64,000 bases of DNA from Arminella tubonensis (GCF_003240585.1 NZ_PCDP01000040.1:1-64000); one strand, 5' to 3'. Positions 16,856 to 26,082 are shown, numbered from the stretch's first letter. Numbers and translations: made by a program. The notes: generated by a model from the sequence alone, not told the origin.

Positions 16856-18844
16856 CTAAAGCACCAGGCGGAACTTGTGGAAGCCCTCGGTGCCTTCGCC
16901 GGCATCCTCGATCTTCACGGTCTTGACCTCGCTAAGGAAGTCCTTGGCCTTGGGTGCGCTTTCGAAGAGAACGGTCGTGCCGGGCATCGGCTTGAACGTC
17001 CAGTTGCCGTCCGCCGTCGGGTTGATCGTGCCTTGATCGTGGACATACCGCACGATGACGTCGCGGTTGGTATCCGGCGCCACGTAGACGACCTTGTCCG
17101 CTGCGATCTCGGGGAAATTGCCGCCGCCGCCGGCGCGATAGTTATTGCTGACGACAACGAACTTCTGAGTGTCGTCAATGGGTTTTCCGTCGAACTGCAA
17201 GTTCTGGATGCGGTGGGCATCGGCATTGGCGATCTTGCCGGTGTCGTCGAAGCGACGCGGCTGCGACAGGTCGATCTGATAGGTCACACCATCGATGACG
17301 TCGAAATTGAAGGACGGGAACGAGGCGTTCAGCAAATCCGCATCCTTGGCGCCGGGCTGTACCTGGTTGAACATCGCAGCCGACATTTCCAGCCAGTTCT
17401 TCACCTGCGCGCCGTTGATAACGACCGCCTGCACCGTGTTCGGATAGAGGTAGAGGTCGGCGACGTTCTTGATGGCGATATCGCCGGCCGGTACATCGGT
17501 ATAATAATCGGCGCCGTTGCGACCGCCGCATTTGAAGGGAGCTGCAGCCGAGAGAACGGGCAGGTCCTTGTACTTCGTCTCCTTCAGCATCTCCTTGATG
17601 TACCAACTCTGCGCCTGACTGACGATCTGCACCGACGGATCGTCGGCAACGAGCGCGAAGTAGGAATAGAGCGGTGCGGAAGTCTTGCCGACCGGGGTGC
17701 GAACATAGGCAAGGGTCGCCTCGTGCTCCGTCGTGGCTGCTGCGACGATCTCCTTCTTGTCGCGGACATCGGCGATCACTTTCTTCTTGTCGTCGCGATG
17801 ATAGATCGGACGCGCCTCGGAGGTGAAGTCGACGATCTTCCAGCTGTTTCCGTCCTTTTCGAGCAAGAGATCGATGAGGCCGAGATGCGACCCCCAGAAG
17901 CCCGCCATGACAGCCGGCTTGCCTTGCAGCGTACCCTTGACCGGATCCGCATTTTTGATTCCGTCCCAGCTCTTCGGACCGGGGAAAACCAGATGCTGAT
18001 GGCCGGTGAAGATCGCGTCTATGCCGTCGACCCCAGCCACGTAGAGCGAGGCATTCTCCATCTTGTCCGATGGGCCGCTGCCGTCGATGCCGGAGTGCGA
18101 CAGTGCGATGATGATGTCGGCGCCTTCTTCCTTCATGACAGGCACCCAGGCCTTCGCGGCCTCGACGATGTCGCGGGTTTGGGCCTTGCCCTCGAGGTTC
18201 TTGATATCCCAGAGCATGATCTGCGGCGGCACAAAGCCGATGAAGCCGATCTTGATCGGCGTGCTCTTGCCTGAACCATCCTTGATAGTCTTTTCGAGGA
18301 TCAGGTAGGGTTTGAAGAACAGTTCGTCATCCTTCGGATCGGCGGCAAGCTGGCCTTTGGTCAGGTTGGCGCAGACGAAGGGGAAGTTGGCTCCGGCGAG
18401 CACCTTGAACATGAAGTCGAGGCCATAGTTGAATTCATGATTGCCGAGCGTGCCGACCTCATAGCCGAGCGTATTCATCGCCTTGATGACGGGATGGACG
18501 TCGCCGTCCTTCATGCCGTGCTGATAGGCCATGTAGTCGCCCATCGGATTTCCCTGCAGCACGTCGCCATTGTCGATCAAAAGCGAATTGGTGGCCTCGG
18601 CGCGGATGCTATCGATGATCGTGCCGGTGCGCGACAGGCCCATCGTGTCATTCGGCTTGTCGGCGTAGTAGTCATAGGGGAAGACGTTGACATGTATATC
18701 GGTCGTTTCCATCAGCCGGAGATGGGCCTGATTGCCCGCTGCCCGCGCTGAAAACGGATGCAGCAGGACCAAGGCTGCGGTCGCACCAAGCCCGCTGAGA
18801 AGCGAGCGGCGGGATATTGGAGGCAATTCCAGAAAGGACGACAT
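16856..18844 (-). CDS. cpdB: 2',3'-cyclic-nucleotide 2'-phosphodiesterase / 3'-nucleotidase, Tat-exported
   Basis: This 662-residue periplasmic enzyme releases phosphate and nucleosides from 2',3'-cyclic nucleotides and 3'-nucleotides. A twin-arginine signal (ISRRSLLSG, Arg12-Arg13) with a hydrophobic stretch ends near AARA. The metallophosphoesterase domain has TTDIHVNVFPYDYY, IDNGDVLQG and LGNHEFNYG as metal-binding motifs. The C-terminal 5'-nucleotidase domain carries SNNYRAGGGGNFP. AAGGAG lies 7-8 bases before the ATG. E. coli CpdB uses a Sec signal, so Tat export is a visible difference. It would depend on TatABC, encoded at 60.2-61.9 kb. Confidence 0.93.
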   Translation of the reverse strand: MSSFLELPPISRRSLLSGLGATAALVLLHPFSARAAGNQAHLRLMETTDIHVNVFPYDYYADKPNDTMGLSRTGTIIDSIRAEATNSLLIDNGDVLQGNPMGDYMAYQHGMKDGDVHPVIKAMNTLGYEVGTLGNHEFNYGLDFMFKVLAGANFPFVCANLTKGQLAADPKDDELFFKPYLILEKTIKDGSGKSTPIKIGFIGFVPPQIMLWDIKNLEGKAQTRDIVEAAKAWVPVMKEEGADIIIALSHSGIDGSGPSDKMENASLYVAGVDGIDAIFTGHQHLVFPGPKSWDGIKNADPVKGTLQGKPAVMAGFWGSHLGLIDLLLEKDGNSWKIVDFTSEARPIYHRDDKKKVIADVRDKKEIVAAATTEHEATLAYVRTPVGKTSAPLYSYFALVADDPSVQIVSQAQSWYIKEMLKETKYKDLPVLSAAAPFKCGGRNGADYYTDVPAGDIAIKNVADLYLYPNTVQAVVINGAQVKNWLEMSAAMFNQVQPGAKDADLLNASFPSFNFDVIDGVTYQIDLSQPRRFDDTGKIANADAHRIQNLQFDGKPIDDTQKFVVVSNNYRAGGGGNFPEIAADKVVYVAPDTNRDVIVRYVHDQGTINPTADGNWTFKPMPGTTVLFESAPKAKDFLSEVKTVKIEDAGEGTEGFHKFRLVL

Positions 18845-18967
18845 GAAATACTCCTTGAACGATCATCTACCCCGGCGAAGGCGGAGACTAGGATGATTTG
18901 CCAAGGAGTGCACCACTTAAGTGACAAGGATATTGCGGCGGCAACGCCGATATCGAACAGTCGTCGC

Positions 18968-19303
18968 TCAACGCTTCAGAACAGGCTTCACCTCTTTGTG
19001 GAAGAAGCGGAAATAGGAGTTCACCTGCGCCGAGGCATTGGAGTTGCGGTTGAATTCGACCCCGATACGACCGTCGCGGAGCCATTTTACGGTTCCTTCC
19101 AACGACCCGAGATCCTCGCAATCAATCCGCACCTTGCTGCCGGCGGCGCCGTAAAAAGGGCCCGCAAGATCGAGTGCGATTCCGGTCGCCGAAAGATCGA
19201 CAACGCGGCTGTTGGTCTCGTGGTTGAGGTATCTCACTTTTCCGAAGATACGGCAGCGCCGCCGCACCGCAGTACGGACTTTCATGCCGAGATTGTTTTG
19301 CAT
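18968..19303 (-). CDS. PilZ-domain c-di-GMP-binding protein
   Basis: This 111-residue single-domain protein has the two PilZ c-di-GMP motifs: the RRRCR cluster following VRTAV, and DLSATGIAL (D/N-x-S-x-x-G) about 20 residues later. It is likely a receptor for c-di-GMP made by cyclases such as those at 12.2 and 37.8 kb. The exact start is uncertain: ATG 19303 (MQNNLG), ATG 19318 or an internal ATG (MKVRTA) are all in frame. No adjacent motility or polysaccharide gene indicates the output. Confidence 0.88.
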   Translation of the reverse strand: MQNNLGMKVRTAVRRRCRIFGKVRYLNHETNSRVVDLSATGIALDLAGPFYGAAGSKVRIDCEDLGSLEGTVKWLRDGRIGVEFNRNSNASAQVNSYFRFFHKEVKPVLKR

Positions 19304-19536
19304 CGACGCCCCCCACATATCCGAATATCACTGTAACCATACAACGTAGATGTTGATTTCCTTTTATAGTCTCCGATCAATTGCTGTAGTTTCCGTTAAA
19401 GTTGCTTTTACTGGCGGCGCTACCAACAACGGGCGGCGTATCTCGACTTTCACGGCCGTGATCTTGCCACGGCGATATTTAGATCAACCGAGAATCTGAT
19501 AGATATCCTTTCGATCACCGCTTGGGGCAGTTGGGA

Positions 19537-20346
19537 ATGACGTTGGGCATCGTTTCGCTGAATGCGTGGGGCGGCAGGCTTCATGCCCCGCTGATGCGAT
19601 ATATCGCCGATGCAGATCCTGACATCCTATGCCTGCAAGAGGTTTCGCGCACTGCCTCGGCGCCGTCCGAATGGTTGGTGTATCGCGAACCCGGCCTCGA
19701 ACTGCCCCAACGAGCCAATCTCCTTCAGGAGGTCAGCGCGGCTCTGCCCGACCACAACGCCTTTTTCTTTCCGGCGGCAAGGGGCGATCTGTTCGATGGT
19801 GACAGGCTGATTGCCTCCGAGTTCGGCTTGGCGACGTTTGTGCGCAAATCGCATCCGGTCATCGGCCAGTCGATGGACTTCGTGCATGGCGCATTTGCAG
19901 CAGACGGCTGGGGCGAGCACCCGCGGTCACGAAACGCGCACGGCGTTCGCATCTTCGACTACGAACTTGGATTTCCCGTCACCATTGTCCAGTTACACGG
20001 CCTCAGGGACCTTGCAGGCAAGGGAGATACTCCAGCGCGTATCGAGCAGGCGAACAAACTGGTTGAGCTGATCGGGCGGGTCTGGCGGAAGGGCGAGAGG
20101 CTGATCGTTTGCGGCGATTTCAATGTCCTGCCGGATAGCGTGACGTTCGAGGCATTGGGCAGGCTCGGATTGACGGACCTCGTGACGTCGCTGGGCTATA
20201 CCGACACCAGAACGTCGTTCTATCGGAAGGAAGGCCGTTTCGCCGACTACATGCTGGTGACGCCGGACGTGGAGATCGCCAAATTCGAGGTCGTCGAGGA
20301 ACCGGAAGTTTCCGACCATCGCGCCCTGCACCTGGAGATGCGATAG
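19537..20346 (+). CDS. Endonuclease/exonuclease/phosphatase-fold hydrolase
   Basis: This protein of about 269 residues has the EEP-fold marks: SLNAWGGRLHAPLM and DILCLQEVSR at the N-terminus, a VQLHGLRD metal site, CGDFNVLPDS and a final VSDHRALHLEM. Members cleave phosphodiesters or remove phosphates from varied substrates, so the target cannot be named. The ATG at 19537 is preferred over an upstream in-frame TTG. It has no signal peptide, so it is probably cytoplasmic. Confidence 0.88.
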   Translation: MTLGIVSLNAWGGRLHAPLMRYIADADPDILCLQEVSRTASAPSEWLVYREPGLELPQRANLLQEVSAALPDHNAFFFPAARGDLFDGDRLIASEFGLATFVRKSHPVIGQSMDFVHGAFAADGWGEHPRSRNAHGVRIFDYELGFPVTIVQLHGLRDLAGKGDTPARIEQANKLVELIGRVWRKGERLIVCGDFNVLPDSVTFEALGRLGLTDLVTSLGYTDTRTSFYRKEGRFADYMLVTPDVEIAKFEVVEEPEVSDHRALHLEMR

Positions 20347-20363
20347 GAAATCGATGCGAACCG

Positions 20364-20825
20364 TCAGAGCCCGACATTTGGCCGGTCGATGATCTCGCGT
20401 AGTGCAAAGCTCGAATTGATCTTCACCACATGTGGCAGTGCTGACAGCCAGTCGCGATGGATGCGCTCATAGTCCTCCAGGTCGCGGGCGGCTACGCGCA
20501 GGATGTAGTCGTATTCGCCTGACATCAGGTAGCACACGAGCACGTTCGGACACCGCTTCACCGCGATCTCGAATTCCGACAGCGTTTTTGCGAACTGGCC
20601 GGAAAGCGAGATGTGCACGATGGCAATCATCTTGTAGTCCAGCGCCTTGTGCGACAGCCGTGCATGGTAGCCGCCGATGGTGCCGTCCTTTTCCAGGATG
20701 TCCAGCCGCCGCGAGCAGGCGGAGGGCGACAATCCGACCTTGACGGCAAGGTCCGCATTGGTAATCCGCGCATTCTGCTGAAGCGCCCGCAGAATCGCAC
20801 GATCTATGGCATCCAGGTCCGACAT
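20364..20825 (-). CDS. Lrp/AsnC-family transcriptional regulator (likely regulator of ald)
   Basis: This 153-residue protein has an N-terminal AsnC winged helix (LDAIDRAILRALQQNARITNADLA, then VGLSPSACSRR as recognition helix) and a C-terminal RAM ligand-binding domain (YLMSGEYDYILRV). The ATG at 20825 gives the family start MSDLDAIDR; the longer frame to 20888 runs through the TTCGAA repeats. It is divergent from alanine dehydrogenase. Across alphaproteobacteria this pair is usual and the regulator activates ald in response to alanine, which is inferred here. Confidence 0.93.
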   Translation of the reverse strand: MSDLDAIDRAILRALQQNARITNADLAVKVGLSPSACSRRLDILEKDGTIGGYHARLSHKALDYKMIAIVHISLSGQFAKTLSEFEIAVKRCPNVLVCYLMSGEYDYILRVAARDLEDYERIHRDWLSALPHVVKINSSFALREIIDRPNVGL

Positions 20826-20871
20826 TCGAATATCCTTCGAAGATTTGTTGCTGGACGCAATTATCTTCGAA
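20825..20871. promoter_or_regulatory. TTCGAA repeats in the lrp/ald intergenic region
   Basis: TTCGAAGAT (20836-20844) and ATCTTCGAA (20863-20871) form a perfect 9-bp inverted repeat with centres 27 bp apart. A third TTCGAA lies at about 20825-20830. Lrp-type octamers bind such phased sites. They lie at the 5' end of the regulator gene and 105-150 bp before ald. Confidence 0.6.
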
Positions 20872-20976
20872 TAAATGGCAGTCCGCAATTCTTCTTTGCA
20901 AGGACATTGCAGAGAGGGAATGGTTCAATCCTCAACTATGATCCGCGAAGCGGACGGTCTGAGAGAGGAATTGAGT

Positions 20977-22095
20977 ATGCGCGTCGGTTGCCCCAAGGAA
21001 ATCAAGAACCACGAATACCGCGTCGGCCTCACGCCCGCAGCGGTTCGCGAATATGTCGCCCATGGCCACGAGGTCTGGGTGGAGACGAAGGCGGGTGCCG
21101 GCATCGGCGCAGATGACCATGCCTATGCCGCCGCTGGAGCAAAGATCGCCGCTTCGGCCAAGGACATCTTTGAGAAGTGCGACATGATCGTGAAGGTCAA
21201 GGAGCCACAGCCCTCCGAATGGGCGCAACTGCGCGAGGGTCAGATCCTCTATACATACCTGCATCTCGCGCCCGATCCGGAGCAGACAAAAGGCCTGCTT
21301 GCATCAGGCGTCACGGCTATAGCCTACGAAACGGTCACCGACGAGCGCGGCGGTCTGCCGCTGCTGGCGCCCATGTCCGAAGTTGCCGGCCGTCTGTCGA
21401 TCCAGGCTGGTGCGACGGCGCTGCAGAAGGCAAACGGCGGCCTCGGGATACTCCTCGGGGGCGTACCGGGCGTACTGCCAGCCAAAGTCGCGATTATTGG
21501 CGGCGGTGTCGTCGGCTTGCATGCTGCTAAGATGGCCGCTGGTCTCGGTGCCGACGTCAGCATTCTCGACCGGTCGCTGCCGCGTCTGCGCCAGCTGGAC
21601 GATATCTTCAACGGTCGGGTCCACACGCGCTATTCCAGCATCCAGGCTTTGGAAGACGAGGTCTTTGCAGCCGATCTGGTTATCGGCGCGGTCCTCATCC
21701 CCGGTGCGGCCGCGCCGAAACTCGTTACCCGCGAGATGCTGACCGGCATGAAGAAGGGCGCCGTCATCGTCGACGTTGCAATCGATCAGGGCGGCTGCTT
21801 CGAGACTTCGCATGCGACCACCCATTCCGACCCGACCTACGAGGTCGATGGTGTCGTGCACTATTGCGTTGCCAACATGCCGGGTGCCGTACCTGTCACG
21901 TCGGCGCACGCCCTCAACAATGCGACACTCCAGCATGGGCTGGCGCTCGCAGATCGCGGCTTGCGGGCAATCGCCGAGGACAAGCATCTTCGAAACGGCC
22001 TCAACGTCCACAAGGGCCGCGTCACCAACAAGGCCGTAGCTGAAGCCCTCGGCTACGAAGTCGTCGCCGCCGAAAAGATACTCAACGTAGCGTAA
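20977..22095 (+). CDS. ald: Alanine dehydrogenase
   Basis: This 372-residue enzyme reversibly converts L-alanine and NAD+ to pyruvate, ammonium and NADH, and feeds alanine carbon and nitrogen into metabolism. MRVGCPKEIKNHEYRVGLTP is the conserved start, Lys in VKVKEPQ and His in YTYLHLAPD are the catalytic/substrate residues, and IIGGGVVGLHAAKMAAGLGADV is the NAD Rossmann motif. The ATG at 20977 has GAGAGGAA about 7 bases upstream; a longer frame from 20875 is rejected. It is likely controlled by the divergent Lrp-type gene. Confidence 0.97.
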   Translation: MRVGCPKEIKNHEYRVGLTPAAVREYVAHGHEVWVETKAGAGIGADDHAYAAAGAKIAASAKDIFEKCDMIVKVKEPQPSEWAQLREGQILYTYLHLAPDPEQTKGLLASGVTAIAYETVTDERGGLPLLAPMSEVAGRLSIQAGATALQKANGGLGILLGGVPGVLPAKVAIIGGGVVGLHAAKMAAGLGADVSILDRSLPRLRQLDDIFNGRVHTRYSSIQALEDEVFAADLVIGAVLIPGAAAPKLVTREMLTGMKKGAVIVDVAIDQGGCFETSHATTHSDPTYEVDGVVHYCVANMPGAVPVTSAHALNNATLQHGLALADRGLRAIAEDKHLRNGLNVHKGRVTNKAVAEALGYEVVAAEKILNVA

Positions 22096-22116
22096 TTCCC
22101 ATCGCGCTACCTGACG

Positions 22117-22149
22117 AAGGCCGGCCGCATTTCCTGCGGTCGGCCTTTT
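22117..22149 (+). terminator. Terminator after ald
   Basis: AAGGCCGGCCGC pairs with GCGGTCGGCCTT across a 7-base loop and is followed by TTTTC, 21 bp after the ald stop. It also lies just beyond the end of the convergent DUF1203 gene. Confidence 0.8.
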
Positions 22150-22155
22150 CGTTGA

Positions 22156-22629
22156 TCAGGCCTTGTCGATTCTGCATTGGTAGCAATTGTTGCGCGCTGA
22201 GCGAACGTGGACATAGGCGATGCCCTCCCGGTTCAAAAGCTCCTCCGCATAGGCAGGAATATCGGCAGTGGGCGTCACGGCGCCTGTCCCATAGACGATG
22301 CGGTTGTTGTCGCTATATCCCCGGACGATGAAATCTTTGCCGCCGGCAATCACAGGCGGCATGATCTCCTCGGCGGCGTAGCGTTGGCACGGCGTCTTGT
22401 GCAGGAAGATCGGCCCGGTCTCGGCATAGGGCTGGAGATCGGGAAACGGGCGATAGGCAAAGACCAGCAGCGGTTCGCCCGCATCAATATTCGCGAGGCA
22501 ATGGCGGCAGGGATGGCCTGGCCCGTCGGAGATCATTGTCTCCGGAAGGTGGCCGTAGGAATCGGCATCGCCGTTCCAGAGAGCCTCGGCATCTGCAGTG
22601 GGCATGGCTGTGAAACTGATGTTCGACAT
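22156..22629 (-). CDS. DUF1203-family protein
   Basis: This 157-residue protein matches the DUF1203 pattern: PCRHCL near residue 41, ILHKTPC-type GPIFLHKTPCQRY, then YGTGAV and SARNNCYQCRIDKA at the end. The conserved Cys pairs (PCRHC, NCYQC) could bind a metal, but no function is established. It is preceded by AAGGAG-like sequence about 8 bases before the ATG. It is the most downstream gene of a minus-strand run, 74 bp after the GNAT gene. Confidence 0.85.
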   Translation of the reverse strand: MSNISFTAMPTADAEALWNGDADSYGHLPETMISDGPGHPCRHCLANIDAGEPLLVFAYRPFPDLQPYAETGPIFLHKTPCQRYAAEEIMPPVIAGGKDFIVRGYSDNNRIVYGTGAVTPTADIPAYAEELLNREGIAYVHVRSARNNCYQCRIDKA

Positions 22630-22703
22630 GACAAGTCTCCTTTGAGCATGTCATGAAATGCCGCGTTTCCGAGCTTCGATCCACCCGATTCCTGCGCGCT
22701 GGC

Positions 22704-23267
22704 TCAGCTCCGCTTCGCTATTTCCAGCAATTCCTTGTCGCTCAGCGGTCGAACGATGCCGTGGCCCGTGGACACGGGCGAAAACCCGAACATCTGATAG
22801 AGCTGCAGGGCCCTTGGATGATCCAGCGTGTTGGTCGTCGTGACGACGCGCGTCGGATTGAGCACCCAGAGTGCGTAAAGCGCCTGCAACAGGAACCATT
22901 TGCCGATGCCTAGCCCGAGCGCATGCTCGATCAGGCCGAAATGAGTGAGCTCGATCGTATCCTCGTCCTCGCGGAAATATTCGAAGAAACCGGCCGGCGC
23001 GCCGTTGACGTAGAGAACGCTGATGTCGGTACGCTCGTCGTGGAGAATGGCGGCGAGCTTCTCGTCGCTCATGCGCAGGCGCTCGACCCATTGCCAGCGC
23101 GCGCCGACCTGGCGGTAGAGATAGCGATAAAATGGCAAGGGAATTTTCGGCGCCCGCATGATTGCCGCCTGGATGTTGACGGGAATGTTGAGGCTCGTCT
23201 TCGGCGGCGCGGTCATTTCCAGTCGGGTGATCTGCACCTTGAGCGATGTGGATGGTTTCAGGGCCAT
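22704..23267 (-). CDS. GNAT-family N-acetyltransferase
   Basis: This 187-residue protein has the GNAT acetyl-CoA site HALGLGIGKWFLLQALYAL (Q/R-x-x-G-x-G/A type) near residue 130 and VTTTNTLDHPRALQLYQMFGFSPV, the C-terminal GNAT pattern. The acceptor is unknown. The ATG at 23267 lies 4 bp after the sseA stop, so the two are very likely co-translated. The longer frame reading back into sseA is an artefact. Confidence 0.9.
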   Translation of the reverse strand: MALKPSTSLKVQITRLEMTAPPKTSLNIPVNIQAAIMRAPKIPLPFYRYLYRQVGARWQWVERLRMSDEKLAAILHDERTDISVLYVNGAPAGFFEYFREDEDTIELTHFGLIEHALGLGIGKWFLLQALYALWVLNPTRVVTTTNTLDHPRALQLYQMFGFSPVSTGHGIVRPLSDKELLEIAKRS

Positions 23268-23271
23268 GGGC

Positions 23272-24126
23272 TCAATCTTTACCCGTTGCGACAGGCGTAT
23301 CGGCGCGACTGCCCCATTCGGACCACGAGCCGTCGTAAAGCCTGTTGTCGGTATGCCCGAGTGATTCGAGCGCCAGCGTGATGATGGCGGCTGTAATCCC
23401 TGAGCCGCATGTGGTGACGACAGGCTTGTCGAGATCGATACCGGCGGTCTCGATCGTCTGCTTGAGCTCGGACAGCGACTTGAACTTGCCATTCGTTGAA
23501 AACACGCCCGACGGCAGGCTTCTTGCGCCGGGCATGTGGCCCGACCGCATGCCCTCGCGTGGCTCCGGTTCTGCGGCGGCAAAACGGCCGGCACTTCGGG
23601 CATCGGCAATCTGCATCGCACCGCTCGAGACGATGTCACGCATGTTTTCGAAAGCGACGACGCGTTTCGCATCGAAGTGCGGCTTGAAGACAGCAGGTGA
23701 AGGGTCGGCTGCGCCGGTCTCAACCGGGCGTCCCTCTGCCTTCCAGCCGTCTATGCCGCCGTCGAGCACCTTGACATTCTCCGCACCCATCACCCTGAAC
23801 AGCCACCAGATACGCGGCGCGGAAAAGATTCCGGGGCCATCGTAAACGACGATCCGGTCGCTTTCGCTAATTCCGAGCCTGCCGACTTCCTCGGCAAAGA
23901 ATTCGGGCGAGGGGACCATATGCGGCAGATTGCTCGAGTGGTCGGAAATCCTGTCGTGATTGAAGCGGACGGCGCCGGGGATATGGCCAGCGGCATATTC
24001 GGCATCGGCATCGCGCTTTTGCGCCGGTAGATAGAAGGAGGCGTCGACAACCCTAAGGTCCGCCGCGCCCAACTCCTGTTGCAGCCAATCGGCCGATACG
24101 ATGAAACGGCTCTTGTCCGCGGTCAT
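23272..24126 (-). CDS. sseA: 3-mercaptopyruvate sulfurtransferase
   Basis: This 284-residue tandem rhodanese transfers sulfur from 3-mercaptopyruvate to thiols or cyanide. It has an N-terminal inactive rhodanese domain (about 8-130) and a C-terminal active one (about 165-280). The catalytic loop CGSGITAA at Cys240 has the CG(S/T)G form typical of mercaptopyruvate over thiosulfate enzymes. It is 20 bp from the upstream alaX gene and 4 bp from the downstream GNAT gene, in an apparent cysK-alaX-sseA-GNAT operon linked by sulfur metabolism. Confidence 0.95.
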   Translation of the reverse strand: MTADKSRFIVSADWLQQELGAADLRVVDASFYLPAQKRDADAEYAAGHIPGAVRFNHDRISDHSSNLPHMVPSPEFFAEEVGRLGISESDRIVVYDGPGIFSAPRIWWLFRVMGAENVKVLDGGIDGWKAEGRPVETGAADPSPAVFKPHFDAKRVVAFENMRDIVSSGAMQIADARSAGRFAAAEPEPREGMRSGHMPGARSLPSGVFSTNGKFKSLSELKQTIETAGIDLDKPVVTTCGSGITAAIITLALESLGHTDNRLYDGSWSEWGSRADTPVATGKD

Positions 24127-24146
24127 GATGTTCTCTCCGTCCTCAA

Positions 24147-24884
24147 TCAGGCTTCGTCACCGGGCGTTCCAAAGCGGATACGAAACCGGCGGTTCTCCTT
24201 GCCCTTCTTTTCGATCTTGGCAATGTAGATAGAACCGACTTCCTGGGTCTCGGACACATGTGTGCCGCCGCAGGGCTGGCTGTCAACGGCGGAGTTTTCG
24301 CCGATGCAGACGAGGCTGACGCGGCCGAGCCCGACCGGCGGGCGCACATTCTTCGATTTGACCAGCCCCGGATTCGCGGCAAGCTCCTCGTCGGTGATCC
24401 ATTGCAGGTAGACTGGATGGTTTTCGTTGACCAGCGCCATCAGCTTTGCCGTCACCTCGTCCTTGTCGATCGTCTCGGTCATGTCGAAATCGACACGACT
24501 GTCATCCTCGCTGACAGCGGCGCCGGTGATCGGATAGGGGCAGACCACCGAGAGCAGATGGCAGGCGGTATGCATCCGCATCAGTTTGTAACGTCGCACC
24601 CAGTCGATGTGCAGCACGAGCTTTTCGCCGACCGAGGGCTGCTGCTCGCCTTCAAGCGGCAGGTGAACGACAATGTCCTTCGTAGCCCCGTGCTTCGTCT
24701 GCCCGAGTGCAATCTTCGAACCATCGGAATGCTCCAGGAAGCCGGTATCGCCCGGCTGTCCGCCTGACGTGGCATAGAAGCACGTCTGGTCCAGTTCGAT
24801 GCCCCCATCATCGTGGACGGCGGTGACCGTGGCTTCCGCCGTCGAGAGATAGAAATCGTCACGATAAAGGGCATTCACCGGCAT
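24147..24884 (-). CDS. Alanyl-tRNA editing protein AlaX
   Basis: This 245-residue stand-alone editing domain hydrolyses Ser- or Gly-mischarged tRNA-Ala. The zinc ligands are visible as MHTACH (HxxxH, near residue 104) and QPCGGTHV (CxxxH, near 205). The N-terminal FYATSGGQPGDTG is the AlaRS-type glycine-rich entry to the editing fold. It is an AlaX medium form, lacking the aminoacylation domain. It lies 6 bp after cysK and is probably in one transcript with it. Confidence 0.93.
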   Translation of the reverse strand: MPVNALYRDDFYLSTAEATVTAVHDDGGIELDQTCFYATSGGQPGDTGFLEHSDGSKIALGQTKHGATKDIVVHLPLEGEQQPSVGEKLVLHIDWVRRYKLMRMHTACHLLSVVCPYPITGAAVSEDDSRVDFDMTETIDKDEVTAKLMALVNENHPVYLQWITDEELAANPGLVKSKNVRPPVGLGRVSLVCIGENSAVDSQPCGGTHVSETQEVGSIYIAKIEKKGKENRRFRIRFGTPGDEA

Positions 24885-24890
24885 GGGCGG

Positions 24891-25931
24891 TCACGCAATG
24901 CTTTCATAGGGAACGGAAATGTCGGAGTTCCCGACAAGCCATGCCGGAACCGGCAGGCCCTTGGACTTCAGGAAGTCCGGATTGAAGAGCTTGGATTGAT
25001 ACCGGTTGCCGTAGTCGCAAAGGATGGTCACGATCGTGTGGCCGGGGCCAAGGTCGTTGGCAAGGCGAACGGCACCGGCAATATTGATGCCGGTCGAGCC
25101 GCCAAGGCAAAGACCCTCGTGCTCGACGAGGTCGAAGACGTAGGGAAGCGCTTCGGCATCGCTGATCTGGTAGGAATAATCGGGCGTGAATCCTTCGAGG
25201 TTCGCGGTAATCCGCCCTTGGCCGATGCCTTCGGTGATCGACGAGCCGGACGATTTCAGCTCGCCGTTCTTGTAGAATTCATAAAGAGCCGCGCCTTCGG
25301 GATCGGCGATGCCGATATTTATGTCCTTGTTGAAGGCATGGAGACCCATTGCGGTGCCGGCCAACGTGCCGCCGGAACCAACGGAACATATGAAGCCATC
25401 GACCTTGCCGTCGGTATCGCGCCAGATCTCCTTCGCGGTCGTCTCGATATGAGCCTGGCGGTTGGCGACGTTGTCGAACTGATTCGCCCAGATCGCTCCG
25501 TTCGGGTCCGTCTTGGCAAGCTGCGCGGCGAGGCGCCCGGAGACTTTCACGTAGTTGTTCGGGTTCTTGTAGGGCGCGGCGGGAACTTCGACGAGTTCGG
25601 CGCCGAGAAGCTTCAACGCGTCCTTCTTTTCCTGGCTCTGCGTCTCGGGAATGACGATGACGGTGCGATAGCCGAGGGCCTTCGCAACCAACGTCAGGCC
25701 GATTCCGGTATTGCCGGCCGTACCCTCGACGATCACGCCGCCGGGACGCAGCAGTCCCTTCCTTTCGGCATCGCGGATAATGTAGAGCGCGGCACGATCC
25801 TTGACTGACTGTCCCGGATTGAGGAACTCAGCCTTGCCGAGAATGGTCGAGCCCGTTGCCTCGGAGGCACCCTTGAGCTTGATCAACGGCGTGTTGCCGA
25901 TCGCTTCGAGGACAGTTGGGTGAACGCTCAT
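24891..25931 (-). CDS. cysK: Cysteine synthase A (O-acetylserine sulfhydrylase)
   Basis: This 346-residue PLP enzyme makes cysteine from O-acetylserine and sulfide. Lys44 in NPGQSVKDRAA binds PLP, EGTAGNTGIGL is the substrate loop and SVGSGGTLAGTAMG binds the cofactor phosphate. It is the slightly longer alphaproteobacterial type with an extra C-terminal segment. I chose ATG 25931 (MSVHPTVLEAIGNTP); the frame to 25982 adds 17 non-family residues. It heads the cysK-alaX-sseA-GNAT run and is divergent from the chrR-like gene. Confidence 0.95.
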   Translation of the reverse strand: MSVHPTVLEAIGNTPLIKLKGASEATGSTILGKAEFLNPGQSVKDRAALYIIRDAERKGLLRPGGVIVEGTAGNTGIGLTLVAKALGYRTVIVIPETQSQEKKDALKLLGAELVEVPAAPYKNPNNYVKVSGRLAAQLAKTDPNGAIWANQFDNVANRQAHIETTAKEIWRDTDGKVDGFICSVGSGGTLAGTAMGLHAFNKDINIGIADPEGAALYEFYKNGELKSSGSSITEGIGQGRITANLEGFTPDYSYQISDAEALPYVFDLVEHEGLCLGGSTGINIAGAVRLANDLGPGHTIVTILCDYGNRYQSKLFNPDFLKSKGLPVPAWLVGNSDISVPYESIA

Positions 25932-26082
25932 GGAATCTGCCTTCTGTTGAACCCTAGTGTAAGAACCGCTTTTTCCCTTCACAAGCCAGGAATGACAAGA
26001 AATTCTGTTCTCCGGCGCGAACCGGGACGGTAAAATTCATTTTGTGATGGAAATATCTCGGCCGGGGCTACCGACGCCTGAG

